A model generated the notes under the pieces. It was not told the DNA's origin, did not search any database, and worked only from the letters and a program-made list of their open reading frames with translations. From NCBI GenBank assembly GCA_021785435.1, contig JAJYFE010000005.1:1-56352 (forward strand): 56,352 nt of DNA. Direction: 5' to 3'. The position numbers and the translations under genes are program-made. Positions 42,356-51,640 of this stretch are shown here, in pieces. The first letter of the stretch is position 1. Every line of letters begins with the position of its first letter. This stretch comes from Planctomycetota bacterium. GTDB lineage: Bacteria > Planctomycetota > Phycisphaerae > WQYP01.

Positions 42356-42418
42356 GGTTCTGTTTTGATCGTTCGCGGACGGCCGCCGCGCTGACGGCAG
42401 GGGGCAATGGGGTAAATC

Positions 42419-45400
42419 ATGGACCAACAACGTTCCGATAGCGCCAATCAACTCACGGCGATCGAACGGCTGGTCAAGCTGTTTTTGTACTCTAAACTTT
42501 CGCTGGTGCTTATTCTGCTGGCCGTAGCCCTGGGCGTGGCGGCCCTGGTCATCACGCCGCGCGAAAAAGATCCGCAAATCGTCGTGCCCATGGTGGATAT
42601 TTACGTCAGCTTTCCGGGCCACAGCGCCAAAAGCGTTGAACAACTGGTCACCACGCCGCTGGAGCGAATTCTATATCACATTCATGGCGTGCAATATGTA
42701 TATTCCACCAGTCAGCGCGACCAGGCATTGGTGACCGCCCGGTTTTTCGTCGGGCAGAATCTGGAACGCAGCATCGTCAAGGTGTTCCGGGAGTTCAAGG
42801 AGCATAGGAGCCTGATTCCGCCGGGGGTGGCGGGATGGGTGATTAAACCGGAGACGATCAATGACGTACCGATAGTGACGTTCACGCTTACCAGCCGGAG
42901 GGCCAGCGCGGTCGCCCTGCGGGAAACGGCGGAGGAACTGGCGGCCCGCTTGGCGGCGGCGCCGGATGTTTCCCGGGCCTACGTGGTCGGCGGTCGGCCC
43001 CGGGTGGTATACGCCTATCTGAATCCGGCCCGCCTGCACGCCTATAACCTGACCCCGCTGGAAATTGACCGCGACATCAAGGCCGCGGATGTCACCCTGA
43101 CCGCGGGCCGTTACAAGCGTAACAATCAGGAAATTCAGGTGCTCGCCGGTGTGGCGTTCGCCAATGCCCGGCAACTGGGGCGCCTGGTGGTGGCGGTGTG
43201 GCATCAACAGCCGGTGTACCTGCACGAAGTGGCCCGGGTGGTAGATGGTCCGGCGGAGGTTCATTCCTATGTGTGGCATACTTGGGGGCCGGCCGGGCAG
43301 GCCCCGGAAAACCTGGATTTCCCGGGGACGATGCTGGCGGGATCCACCGCGCGCAAAAGCGGCTCCGGGGCGCCGGCGGTGACGGTCGCGGTCGCCAAAA
43401 AGGCGGGCAGCAACGCGGTCTGGGTGTCCGCGGATGTCATCTCACGGGCCAGGAAGCTGGCCCGGGTGCTGATCCCCCACGACATGAATCTGATTATCAC
43501 GCGCAACAGTGGCCTGTCCGCCAACGCCAAAGTCGACTCGCTGGTGGAAGGGTTGCTGGTGGCGATTGTCATCGTCGTCGCCCTGCTGATCATCGGGCTG
43601 GGTTGGCGGGAATCCGTGATCGTGGCGGTGGCCATACCCGTGGTGTTCGGGCTGACGCTGACCTGCAACCTGCTGCTCGGATTCACGATCAATCGCGTGA
43701 CGCTTTTCGCGCTGATCTTATCGCTGGGTTTGCTGGTGGATGATCCCATTGTGGACGTGGAAAACATCAGCCGGCATTTTGCGTTGGAAGGCCGGGCCAC
43801 GCGGAGGATCGCGCTGAAAGCCATTTCCGAAATCCTCCCTCCGCTGATTGTGGCCACGCTGGCGGTGATTCTTTCCTTCGTTCCGATGTTCTTCATTACC
43901 GGCATGATGGGACCGTACATGCGTCCGATGGCGTTCAACGTACCGGTGGCCATGATCGTATCCATGCTGGTGGCGTTTACCATCACACCGTGGCTAAGCT
44001 TCCATTTGCTTAAGCACAAGCCTCACGAAACGAAACTCCACGCCCGGGAGGACTCCGCCGATCCGCAGGTCCGGTCGGTGATCACGCATACCCTGCGTTA
44101 CCGGATTTTTTCCCCCCTGCTCGGGTCGCTGCTGAAATTTCGGCTGGCGCGTTGGGGCTTTCTGGCGGCGGTGGCCGGGATCACGGCGGCGGCGATCGCC
44201 TTGCCGGCTTTACGCATGATTCCGTTGAAAATGCTGCCGTTCAGCGATCAAAGCAATCTGCTGATCGTCGTGCACGCTCCCCGCGGCACAACCCTGCAGC
44301 AAACCGACGCCGCCACCCGGGCGCTGGCGGAACGGCTCCAGCGGCTGCGGGAGGTGGTGGATCTGACCAGTTATGTCGGGGTGGCGGCGCCGATGGATTT
44401 CAACGGTCTGGTGCGCCATTACTTCCTGCGCAATCAGCCCAACGACGCCCAGATCGCCGTCGATTTAGCGGGCAAGAAGCAACGCGCCATGCAGACCCAT
44501 GAAATCGCTCTGCGCATCCGCCATTCCCTTACGGCCATTGCCCGGCGCTTCGGCGTGCGCCTGCAGATTGTCGAGGCTCCGCCGGGACCGCCGGTGCTGG
44601 ACACCATCGTCGGGGAAATCTACGGTGCGCCAACCACCAGCTACCATGAAATGCAGTTGGCGGCCCGGACGTTGCGCCACCGCCTGAGGCTGGAACCGGA
44701 CGTGGTGGATGTGGACGATTCCGTGCAAGCGCCGGAGAAACAACTGGTTTTTGTCACCGACCAGCGCAAGGCGGCGCTTAACGGCATAAGCACGGCGGAA
44801 ATTTCGCAAACGCTGGCCCTGGCCCTGGGCGGGCAAGTCGCGGGAATTATTCACGCCCCGCGTCAGCGGCAGCCGCTGAACATTATTCTTCGCCTGCCCA
44901 GAGCGCGGCGTTCCAGCCCGGTGGATTTAGCCAAGATTTTCGTCCGTGGCACCAACGGGGCGCTGGTTCCGTTGGCGGAATTGGGGCGCTGGCGGCAGGA
45001 ATGGGCCGGCGAAGCCATTTACCATAAAGACCTCCGTCGCGTGGTGTATGTATACGCCGATACCGCCGGCCGGCCGCCGGTCAACGCCATTCTGGATGTG
45101 GAGGCGGACCGCCGGCCCGACGCCAACACCCCCGCTCTGGCGGGCATGACGCAGGTCGGCGCCGGATGGATTCATCAGGTGAAACCTCGACCGCTTTCCG
45201 CCCGGTCCTATTTTCATAACGGTTCCGGCATCGCCTGGCAGTTGCCGCGGGGACTGTCGGTTAATTTCGCCGGCGAGGGTGAGTGGCGCATCACCCTGCA
45301 CGTATTTCGCGATCTGGGTATCGCGTTTGGGGCGGCCATGGTCGGCATCTATATTCTGCTGGTCGCCCAGACCGGGTCTTTCCTGCTGCCTCTGGTGATC

Positions 45401-45865
45401 ATGCTGGCCATTCCGCTGACCATCCCCGGCGTCATGCCCGGCTTCTGGGTGCTGAATCTGCTGACGGCGCACCGTGTCGGCGGTTATCAGGACGTGGTCT
45501 TTTTCACCGCCACCGCCATGATTGGGATGATTGCCTTGGCCGGCATCGTGACGCGTAATTCGGTGATCCTGATCGATTTTATTCACCGGTCGCTGGCCCG
45601 CGGGCAAAGCCTGTATGACGCGATACTCGAGAGCGTGGTGGTGCGGATGCGTCCGATTCTGCTGACCGCGGGGGCCGCCATGTTTTCATCGACGCCCATT
45701 TTGAGCGATCCGATTTTTTCCGGCCTGGCGTGGGCGCTGATTTTCGGCCTGCTGGCCTCGACAGTGTTTACGCTCTTTGTGGTGCCCGTGACCTACTGGA
45801 TTCTCTTCGCACGCCAGCCGGGCCACGGGGCGCCCCGGAAGGCGGACGGGCCAGGCCAGGATTGA
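42419..45865 (+). CDS. RND-family efflux permease
   Basis: A 1148-residue inner-membrane transporter of the AcrB/CzcA superfamily, driven by protons. There are twelve hydrophobic spans and two large periplasmic loops. The proton-relay acids are Asp441-Asp442 in LLVDDPIVDVEN (as Asp407-Asp408 in AcrB). The lysine of AcrB helix 10 is replaced: GIVTRNSVILIDF has Thr-Arg. PREKDPQIVVPMVDIYVSFP near residue 47 marks a subclass often next to DUF2892 and adaptor genes. Neither heavy-metal nor drug specificity can be told. Its stop is 7 nt from the convergent thpR stop. Confidence 0.94.
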   Translation: MDQQRSDSANQLTAIERLVKLFLYSKLSLVLILLAVALGVAALVITPREKDPQIVVPMVDIYVSFPGHSAKSVEQLVTTPLERILYHIHGVQYVYSTSQRDQALVTARFFVGQNLERSIVKVFREFKEHRSLIPPGVAGWVIKPETINDVPIVTFTLTSRRASAVALRETAEELAARLAAAPDVSRAYVVGGRPRVVYAYLNPARLHAYNLTPLEIDRDIKAADVTLTAGRYKRNNQEIQVLAGVAFANARQLGRLVVAVWHQQPVYLHEVARVVDGPAEVHSYVWHTWGPAGQAPENLDFPGTMLAGSTARKSGSGAPAVTVAVAKKAGSNAVWVSADVISRARKLARVLIPHDMNLIITRNSGLSANAKVDSLVEGLLVAIVIVVALLIIGLGWRESVIVAVAIPVVFGLTLTCNLLLGFTINRVTLFALILSLGLLVDDPIVDVENISRHFALEGRATRRIALKAISEILPPLIVATLAVILSFVPMFFITGMMGPYMRPMAFNVPVAMIVSMLVAFTITPWLSFHLLKHKPHETKLHAREDSADPQVRSVITHTLRYRIFSPLLGSLLKFRLARWGFLAAVAGITAAAIALPALRMIPLKMLPFSDQSNLLIVVHAPRGTTLQQTDAATRALAERLQRLREVVDLTSYVGVAAPMDFNGLVRHYFLRNQPNDAQIAVDLAGKKQRAMQTHEIALRIRHSLTAIARRFGVRLQIVEAPPGPPVLDTIVGEIYGAPTTSYHEMQLAARTLRHRLRLEPDVVDVDDSVQAPEKQLVFVTDQRKAALNGISTAEISQTLALALGGQVAGIIHAPRQRQPLNIILRLPRARRSSPVDLAKIFVRGTNGALVPLAELGRWRQEWAGEAIYHKDLRRVVYVYADTAGRPPVNAILDVEADRRPDANTPALAGMTQVGAGWIHQVKPRPLSARSYFHNGSGIAWQLPRGLSVNFAGEGEWRITLHVFRDLGIAFGAAMVGIYILLVAQTGSFLLPLVIMLAIPLTIPGVMPGFWVLNLLTAHRVGGYQDVVFFTATAMIGMIALAGIVTRNSVILIDFIHRSLARGQSLYDAILESVVVRMRPILLTAGAAMFSSTPILSDPIFSGLAWALIFGLLASTVFTLFVVPVTYWILFARQPGHGAPRKADGPGQD

Positions 45866-45872
45866 CCGCCGG

Positions 45873-46448
45873 TTAATCCAGCGGTTGCAGCGCGGCGTGG
45901 TGCAGACTGCGATAAACAACCCCTTGAGCGGAAGGCGTACTTTGCATCAGCGACACTTCACCTACCGGCCAGGGCCCGAGCGGTGCAATCCGCCCCGCCG
46001 CAAAACGCTCCAGCCGGCGCAGCAGTTTGTTTAGCGAATGGTTGCTCCGCACGCGACCGAGCGTCAGGTGCGGGCGCAGGGGCCGCGTGTCCAGAGGGAT
46101 CCCCAGCCCGGCGAATTCCTGATCGATCCGCCGATGCAGCCGGTTTAACCGCTGATCCGGCGACACCACCTCGGCCATGATTATGCGGACCTGCCCCCGC
46201 ACTTCCAGACGGGACAATCCAGATATCGACAGAGCAAACGCGGGCGTTTCCGCGGCGGCCTGGTCCAGACGATTGCGAATCTCCGCCCAGCGCGCCTCCG
46301 CGATTTCTCCGATGAATTTGACGGTGAGGTGATATTGCTCCGGCGGCACCCAACGCACCTGGGCGGGAATTCGCGCCAGCTGTTGCTGCCATTCTGACAA
46401 TTGTCCGGCAATATCCAGGCGGACGCCTACTGCCACAAACAGACGCAT
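45873..46448 (-). CDS. thpR: RNA 2',3'-cyclic phosphodiesterase (LigT/ThpR)
   Basis: A 191-residue 2H phosphoesterase that opens 2',3'-cyclic phosphate ends of RNA and can ligate tRNA halves in vitro. The two catalytic HxTx motifs are His40-Leu-Thr42 (YHLTVKFIGE) and His127-Leu-Thr129 (RPHLTLGRVR). Length and order match the family. AAAGGA lies 8 nt before the ATG. It is a single gene, convergent with the RND permease. Confidence 0.95.
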   Translation of the reverse strand: MRLFVAVGVRLDIAGQLSEWQQQLARIPAQVRWVPPEQYHLTVKFIGEIAEARWAEIRNRLDQAAAETPAFALSISGLSRLEVRGQVRIIMAEVVSPDQRLNRLHRRIDQEFAGLGIPLDTRPLRPHLTLGRVRSNHSLNKLLRRLERFAAGRIAPLGPWPVGEVSLMQSTPSAQGVVYRSLHHAALQPLD

Positions 46449-46560
46449 GGATTGGTTCCTTTCCGCTGGCGACGGGCGTGCACAGATAATGTGGATTCTC
46501 GCAGAAAGCGACCACGAAATAAACCGCCTACGGCTCTGTCAAGCGGTCAATTCCTGGGGG

Positions 46561-46690
46561 GAGAAAGAGTCCCCGCCCCGCCGCCGAACCCCGAGCACCG
46601 GCCTCCGGGTCGCCGTAGCGAGTCGCCGGCGGCGACCCGGTGAATGGCGGCGGCCGGGATACCCGAAAGATAAGTGGTGACAGAGCACTG
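46561..46690 (+). repeat. dispersed repeat family B, full copy
   Basis: Starts GAGAAAGAG like the copy at 6484 and shares CCGGCCTCCGGGTCGCCG, GGCGACCCGGTGAA and the ending TAAGTGGTGACAGAGCACTG. Compared with 6484 it carries an extra AGCGAGTCGCCG between the palindrome arms. It lies in the 538-bp gap between thpR and the porin gene, in which no gene is seen. Confidence 0.85.
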
Positions 46691-46986
46691 CTCGGCGATC
46701 AATAAACCGTGCGCGGTGATCCGATTCACGGCACATATGGCTTCCGGGCCTGTTGGCAACGTTGAATCTTTTTCGCGGGCGGCTTGGGACCCGGGTTAAG
46801 GTTCTGTCAGCGCCGCGCTAAGCAGGCGCATGGCTGCCGTCCCGGGGCGGCTATTATCCAAGAACATACCTTTCACCCATCAAATCCTAACAAATCTCAG
46901 CATAAATATGGGCGTATCCCACGCCGAATGGTTCGCGGCGCGGGTTTGGAGTTGTGGTTGTTTTCTTCTTCTTAAGGAGTTCCATC

Positions 46987-48450
46987 ATGGCGAGTGTTAC
47001 CAGCACCACGGGAATTAAAGGACGGGCTTTCGCGGCCGCCCTGGGGGCCGCTCTGGCCGCCATGGGCGCGACTTGGAACGCCGGGCCGGCGTGCGCTGCG
47101 GATCCGACCAATGCCCAATTACAGGCCGAGATTAAGGCTCTGAAAACCGAGGTCGCCCAATTGCAGGCCAAACCGGCCACGGGCGATCAGCAATGGACCC
47201 GCACGCAGGAAGCGGCCCAGATGAAGGCCATTGCCGAGGAAGTCATGGCGGAAAGTCGGAAGCAGCAGGCTTCCGCACTGCAGGCCGGCTACAACAACGG
47301 CTTTTTCATCCAGACGCCGAATAAGGATTTCAAGCTGACGATCAATGGCTACCTGCAGTTCCGCTACAGCTACGCCGCGGCCGGAAATGACACTACGCCC
47401 GCCGGTGCCGCGGGTGAGCATAAGGACTACAGCGGGTTTAACTTCCGCCGGGCCCGCTTGATCTTGTCGGGGAATGCCTTTAAGAATTTCATTTACTGCA
47501 TCTCCGGGGATTTCGAGACGGGAATCAGCGGAGCGCCGGCCGGCAGTAACAACGCTTTCGCCATTCTCGACACCTGGGCGGGCTACCGATTCAGCCCGAT
47601 GTTCATTGTGCGGGCCGGCTCCATGCTGGTGCCGTTTACGCATGTGGAATACTTTTCCTCGGGAACCGAATTTCCGGACTTCGCGGTGAGTGAATATCCG
47701 TTTGATCCGGTCCGTTCGGACGCGCTGGATCTGGAAGGGGCCATCGTGCCGCACACGTTTAACTACGAAATCCAGATCAACAATGGTTCCACGTCGCAGG
47801 ACAACGGGCCAGTGGGACCGGGGGGGCACTTTGGAAATCGGATGGGGGTATACGGTCGGGTTAATTTCGCCCAAGGCGGGCCTATTTCAGATTTCAACGA
47901 TTCGCCGGATGTGGCCTGGCACCGGCACTTGGCCTGGCTGATCGGCGCTGCGGCCGGTTATGAATCGCAGAATTCCACCTTGCAGACCACCACGTCGTTT
48001 CCCAGCCTCGGTGAATGGGAAACCGGCGCTGGCAACTACACCCTCAACGGAAGCCTGTCCCGCTTCACCATCGATGCCCATGCCAAGTATCGCGGCTTTG
48101 CTTTCAACAGCGCGCTATACCTGCAGAACATCAGTGACGATGCCCCCTCGCCGGCACTGGCCGGGTATGCCTCGGTTTTGGAGACTGGCTACTATGTCGA
48201 AGGCGGTTATTTTGTTATCCCCCACCGGTGGGAGCTGGCCGCCCGGTTCGGCGAGCTGCTGTTCAATCACAGCTCCGAGCACCAATACGAAGCCACCGGT
48301 GGCGTGAACTACTATATCTTCGGCGAAAACGCCAAGATTCAGGCTGCGGTTACCTACGTTAATAATGCCGCCTACACCAACAGCAACCTGGGTACAACCG
48401 TCGGGACCGACGACCTGATTGGTCAGATTCAGTTGCAATTCAAGTTCTAA
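46987..48450 (+). CDS. phosphate-selective porin O/P-type outer-membrane protein
   Basis: A 487-residue outer-membrane beta-barrel of the OprO/OprP type. A signal peptide ends near Ala38 (ACAADP). A short coiled coil (LQAEIKALKTEVAQLQAK, residues 44-61) is usual before such trimeric barrels. Then come alternating strands (FKLTINGYLQFRYSY, FNFRRARLILSG) and a C-terminal phenylalanine (IQLQFKF) for BAM recognition. It forms a channel for phosphate or other small anions; exact selectivity is unknown. AAGGAG lies 8 nt before the ATG after a T/C-rich tract like those of the prepilin modules. A strong terminator follows, so it is a single-gene unit. Confidence 0.9.
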   Translation: MASVTSTTGIKGRAFAAALGAALAAMGATWNAGPACAADPTNAQLQAEIKALKTEVAQLQAKPATGDQQWTRTQEAAQMKAIAEEVMAESRKQQASALQAGYNNGFFIQTPNKDFKLTINGYLQFRYSYAAAGNDTTPAGAAGEHKDYSGFNFRRARLILSGNAFKNFIYCISGDFETGISGAPAGSNNAFAILDTWAGYRFSPMFIVRAGSMLVPFTHVEYFSSGTEFPDFAVSEYPFDPVRSDALDLEGAIVPHTFNYEIQINNGSTSQDNGPVGPGGHFGNRMGVYGRVNFAQGGPISDFNDSPDVAWHRHLAWLIGAAAGYESQNSTLQTTTSFPSLGEWETGAGNYTLNGSLSRFTIDAHAKYRGFAFNSALYLQNISDDAPSPALAGYASVLETGYYVEGGYFVIPHRWELAARFGELLFNHSSEHQYEATGGVNYYIFGENAKIQAAVTYVNNAAYTNSNLGTTVGTDDLIGQIQLQFKF

Positions 48451-48481
48451 AGCCCGGCCACCCACAGCACATCTGTTCCCC

Positions 48482-48512
48482 GGCCCGCCGCTCAAGGCGG
48501 GCCTTTTTCTTT
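48482..48512 (+). terminator. intrinsic terminator of the porin gene
   Basis: GGCCCGCC, a GCTCAA loop and GGCGGGCC make a perfect 8-bp GC stem, followed by TTTTTCTTT. It begins 31 nt after the porin stop. It is the clearest rho-independent terminator in the window. Confidence 0.93.
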
Positions 48513-48670
48513 GAGCCAGGCGCAAGAACCGCACCCGCGGGCCGGACGCGCGGCGCCCGGTTCGCTCCGCGGATACGGGCATGTTCGCAGCGGGTCGCCG
48601 CGGGCGGCCAAACTACTGAGGCCCCGCCAGCTGAAGGGTGCGGTTGGCGCTGGGACGCGCTGGTGCAATA

Positions 48671-49516
48671 TCAGGGGCCGCCCGGTCCCACCGGCACGAA
48701 AACCAGCACCGTTTCGCGCTGCGGCACACGGCGGGTTTGGGTCAGAAACCTGGCGGCGAGCGACAGGGCAGAGCGGCGGGCCGCCGCGGGCGCCAGCAGC
48801 AGGAAGTAATGCGGCGGAATGGCCGCGTCGATGCGCATAGTGGTGAACACGCGCTGCAGCGGCTGTACGCCGGCCACCACCCCCAGAGCGGCCGGTCCCC
48901 GCTGGAATGCCACGGTGCCCAGGTCGACCGCAGGTTCCAATTGCACGATAGTTTCGGATGAATCGGGCCGAACGTGGGCGGCCAGCAGAAACACATTGTC
49001 ACAATCTTGGTAGGTCCGGACTGTCAGGCCGCCGTCCAAGCCCCGCCACGCCACAATTTCCCGTCGCACGTTCGCCCGGGCCGTCAGGGTAACGGGATGG
49101 ATGGCCGACAGTTGGCAATAAATGCGTTGGTGCGTAGCGCCGGGACGGTTTAAAAGCTGGGCGATGGTTTTCCAGGCGGTGAACGGCGCCAGACCGGCCC
49201 GGAAGCCGTTGGCGGCCAAAAGGGCCGTCGTCGCATCGGCGTTGGCCACCGGTCGCAGCAATTTCCACACGCCGGGGTTGTTGCTGCACGCTCCCAGCGG
49301 CAGGTGCAAAACCAACACCTGAACCTGCAGCGCCGGCGGGAACGGCGACGCGCGGGCGGCAGGTGCTGATACGTGCGGCGTGGGCGGCGCACGGTTCAGC
49401 GAGACCAGAAAAGGGCCTCTCTTCACTGTACAGCTGGCAAGCAGTAACAGACTGGTCGTTCCCAATACACCGGCCGCCGCCAAGGCGGCGCTGCGGAAGC
49501 GTCTGGTCAGCCTCAT
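48671..49516 (-). CDS. lipoprotein of unknown function
   Basis: A 281-residue protein with a lipoprotein signal: a basic start (MRLTRRFR), a hydrophobic core and the lipobox LASC with Cys29. The mature part has a Pro/Ala-rich linker and segments such as LQVQVLVLHLPLGACSNNP, PLQRVFTTMRIDAAIPPHYF and ETVLVFVPVG. I do not recognise the family. The ATG at 49516 sets the signal at the start. There is no SD, but a full promoter ends 6 nt before the ATG (49523-49552), so the mRNA is probably leaderless. Confidence 0.7.
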   Translation of the reverse strand: MRLTRRFRSAALAAAGVLGTTSLLLLASCTVKRGPFLVSLNRAPPTPHVSAPAARASPFPPALQVQVLVLHLPLGACSNNPGVWKLLRPVANADATTALLAANGFRAGLAPFTAWKTIAQLLNRPGATHQRIYCQLSAIHPVTLTARANVRREIVAWRGLDGGLTVRTYQDCDNVFLLAAHVRPDSSETIVQLEPAVDLGTVAFQRGPAALGVVAGVQPLQRVFTTMRIDAAIPPHYFLLLAPAAARRSALSLAARFLTQTRRVPQRETVLVFVPVGPGGP

Positions 49517-49522
49517 AGCGGC

Positions 49523-49552
49523 ATGATACGCTGCGCCTGGCAGCGGTGGCAA
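49523..49552 (-). promoter_or_regulatory. promoter of the lipoprotein gene, giving a leaderless mRNA
   Basis: On the minus strand TTGCCA, an 18-nt spacer and TATCAT, then 6 nt and the ATG. It is the same geometry as at the DUF4159 gene (18-nt spacer, -10 box 7 nt from the ATG). Confidence 0.6.
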
Positions 49553-49600
49553 TATGGGGGACTAAATGTTCCGTTTTCGGGGTTCCGTTTTCAGAATGTT

Positions 49601-50029
49601 TCAGGCCAGAAAGTCGAAGGGATTGTTGATCGCACCGCCCTGGCCCAGGCGGGCGAGGATTTTTTCCGCGGTTTGCAGCAATTGGCGGAGTAATTGCTGG
49701 ATTTGCTTCTCTTCGACAGCGGACGGCGGCGGCGCCGATGTGATGACGGAAGTCGGGGGCGCGGCACCCTGCAGCGCCCACGGGTCTACGGCCGCCGCGT
49801 CGGGACGCCCCTCCCCATGGCGTGGCGTTTCTACCCGCTGACTTCGCTGCTCTAACGCGGGGACAAAGCGGCGCTGCAACTGGCGCCATTGCGGTGCGGT
49901 AAACGGCCGATCTTGGCGCCGACGTGGCGTGGCACGATCGGACGTGACTGTCTCCGCGGGCCGCGGCGTTTCGCGGAGCTCCTTTGGGAATGGTTCGGAT
50001 TCGAGCGACTGGGGTTCGTTTTCGGTCAT
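49601..50029 (-). CDS. small unknown protein at the end of the phage-like cassette
   Basis: A 142-residue protein I do not recognise. It is rich in Pro, Arg, Gln and Glu, with a low-complexity middle and a predicted helix at the C-terminus (VEEKQIQQLLRQLLQTAEKI) ending NNPFDFLA. GGAGGT lies 6 nt before the ATG, so it is probably expressed. It is the last gene on the strand of the phage head-tail genes, separated from them by a repeat, and could be a further virion or assembly factor; this is only inferred from position. Confidence 0.6.
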   Translation of the reverse strand: MTENEPQSLESEPFPKELRETPRPAETVTSDRATPRRRQDRPFTAPQWRQLQRRFVPALEQRSQRVETPRHGEGRPDAAAVDPWALQGAAPPTSVITSAPPPSAVEEKQIQQLLRQLLQTAEKILARLGQGGAINNPFDFLA

Positions 50030-50115
50030 GGCATGACCTCCGGTTGTGGTTTAATTGGTATTGGCACTACCTGCGCCAGCCGTTTTTCAGCTGTGCCCCG
50101 CCGGCCGCGCTATAT

Positions 50116-50254
50116 CACAATCCTTGAAAATCTTCGCGCGGTGTGAAGATTTTTGTTCGTCATCGGGACAGCATGTTCGCCGGCGGACCTGCTACCCCCG
50201 GCAAGGTCTCCAAAGGCGACTCCTCGATCCGCCTCCGTGCGGACCGGGGGCTAT
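50116..50254 (+). repeat. family C repeat
   Basis: Shares several long words with 56034-56202: CACAATCC, CGCGGTGTGAAGATTTT, CCCGGCAAGGTCTCC, AAGGCGACTCCTCGATCC and GCCTCCGTGCGGACCGGGGG. It includes a hairpin AAAATCTTC/GAAGATTTT (50128-50152) followed by T, terminator-like. It lies between the unknown gene and the tail-type gene (50030-50315), in which no gene is seen. Confidence 0.82.
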
Positions 50255-50315
50255 CGTTTTTGGGTTGTCGACGTAGTTTAGTCGCCATGGTGACCCGCGT
50301 CGGGTCATCGGCGAA

Positions 50316-50702
50316 TTATGAATTTATCCAGGTTTTGGTGTACGGCCCTACCGATGCGATCTCCGCGGTAAATACGCTGACCTGCCCAACCTGCAGGCGG
50401 ATCCGTAAGCGGGTGAGATTGAAATTGCCGCTGACGACGCAGCCAGCGGCGGCGGTAAAGGTAATCGGCACATTCGCGTGCATGGCGGCCAGGCCAGGAT
50501 CATAATCCGTCAGCCAGCCGATGACGGTGCCCCGCAACCGCATTCCGGTCAGCACGCCGCCGCCATAGCCCGCGTCGAGAAACGATTCCGCATCTTTTTC
50601 GCGGAAATCCTCCTCCAGTTGAGCCTCATAAATATTGGCGGTCACGCCCGGTGGCAAGGTGACCGAAGCCGTCAGGCCGGACAGGGGAATGGGGCTGGAC
50701 AT
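50316..50702 (-). CDS. phage tail-tube-like protein
   Basis: A 128-residue, beta-rich protein with no signal peptide. The layout (SGLTASVTLPPGVTANIYEA, GYGGGVLTGMRLRGTVIGWL, FNLTRLRIRLQVGQV) suits small major tail proteins or tail-tube subunits, and the place after head-closure and tail-completion genes fits that role. Sequence alone does not prove it. AAGGAGA lies 7 nt before the ATG. Confidence 0.5.
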   Translation of the reverse strand: MSSPIPLSGLTASVTLPPGVTANIYEAQLEEDFREKDAESFLDAGYGGGVLTGMRLRGTVIGWLTDYDPGLAAMHANVPITFTAAAGCVVSGNFNLTRLRIRLQVGQVSVFTAEIASVGPYTKTWINS

Positions 50703-50840
50703 GGTTGGGTCTCCTTATTTAGCGGTCAGCATGCAGCTTGCGGTGACCAGCGGGCGGCTGGGCCGCAGGTTTTCAGTTTTCGGTCCAGCGGGGCGAAGCT
50801 TCGGGTTTCAGTTCTCAGTAGCGCGCCCCGCGCAGCCTGG

Positions 50841-51275
50841 CTACGCTCCCGCGGCGTTGAACACGGAACAAATGAATTTCACTTCCACGTGGTACACTTC
50901 GGTGTTGGCGGCGTCAAAACCAGCCAGGGCGGGTTGCGGGGCCGCGGTTTGCCGACAATCCAGCAGCGTCCCGACGGACAGGGGAAAGGAGGCCGCATCC
51001 AGCAGCGTTGTAAGTTGATCCGCCATGGCCAAAGCGGTGGTCAGGGCGCCGGCTACGCAGGTCAAGGTGAGGCTCGCCGGCGTGATTCGATCTCCGGCGA
51101 AGTCATGAGCGCCCGCTAATCCCGGCGTGCCGGCGGCAACATGCAAGGTGATAAACGGCATCGTCGCCGTTTCCGGGGCCCGGCTCAGGTAGACCGTCGG
51201 AGCGGTTCCGGCGATTTGCGACAGCGCACTATCGCTGCTGATGCGGTTAAGGATAGCCTGAATCAGTGGTTGCAT
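50841..51275 (-). CDS. DUF3168-like phage tail completion protein
   Basis: A 144-residue protein resembling DUF3168/gp10-type neck proteins: an N-terminal helix (MQPLIQAILNRISSDSALSQ), VYLSRAPETATMPFITLHV, a central TLTCVAGALTTALAMADQLT helix region and a C-terminal strand EVYHVEVKFICSVF. These proteins join head and tail in siphovirus-like particles. AAGGAAAGG precedes the ATG at short distance. It lies 11 nt after the head-closure gene on the same strand. Confidence 0.6.
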   Translation of the reverse strand: MQPLIQAILNRISSDSALSQIAGTAPTVYLSRAPETATMPFITLHVAAGTPGLAGAHDFAGDRITPASLTLTCVAGALTTALAMADQLTTLLDAASFPLSVGTLLDCRQTAAPQPALAGFDAANTEVYHVEVKFICSVFNAAGA

Positions 51276-51286
51276 GGAGCCTTTCC

Positions 51287-51640
51287 TTAATCCTGCGGCG
51301 CCAGCCGCTGCGTATAGATCGCCCAGCCTTGGTCGCGATCCCCCAAATTGATCGTAAAGCGCACCTGGTAATAGTCGGTTCCATCGAAAATGCGGTCGCC
51401 GAAATCGGCGCCGAGGGCAGCGCCAACTATGATTACATGGGTAGCGCTCATGCTACGCCGATCCGGGGGCGCTGGCATGGCTAAGGCGCCTTGGCCGCCC
51501 TGCACCCGCAACGCCAGGATGGTGGCGGGAATATTTGCGGCGAGAATCCGCCATTGACGCAGCGCCTCGCCGTTGGGGCCGGTGGAGACGGTGGCGCGCT
51601 GCAGGCTGATTTGCCGGCGGCATAGCAAACGTAAACTCAT
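51287..51640 (-). CDS. phage head-closure/head-tail adaptor-like protein
   Basis: A 117-residue protein. MSLRLLCRRQISLQRATVST, GEALRQWRILAANIPATIL and a late DRIFDGTDYYQVRFTINLGD match the layout of head-tail joining proteins (SPP1 gp16/HK97 gp7-like): an opening strand, W-containing second strand and a late DG-YQV strand. Its ATG overlaps the stop of the connector gene as ATGA, so the two are coupled. There is no membrane or signal segment. Confidence 0.6.
   Translation of the reverse strand: MSLRLLCRRQISLQRATVSTGPNGEALRQWRILAANIPATILALRVQGGQGALAMPAPPDRRSMSATHVIIVGAALGADFGDRIFDGTDYYQVRFTINLGDRDQGWAIYTQRLAPQD

Noticed and set aside
48999-49889. A 296-codon minus-strand frame overlapping the lipoprotein and unknown genes
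   Set aside because: It has no signal, no family resemblance and overlaps the lipoprotein gene, whose lipobox and promoter support the other frame.
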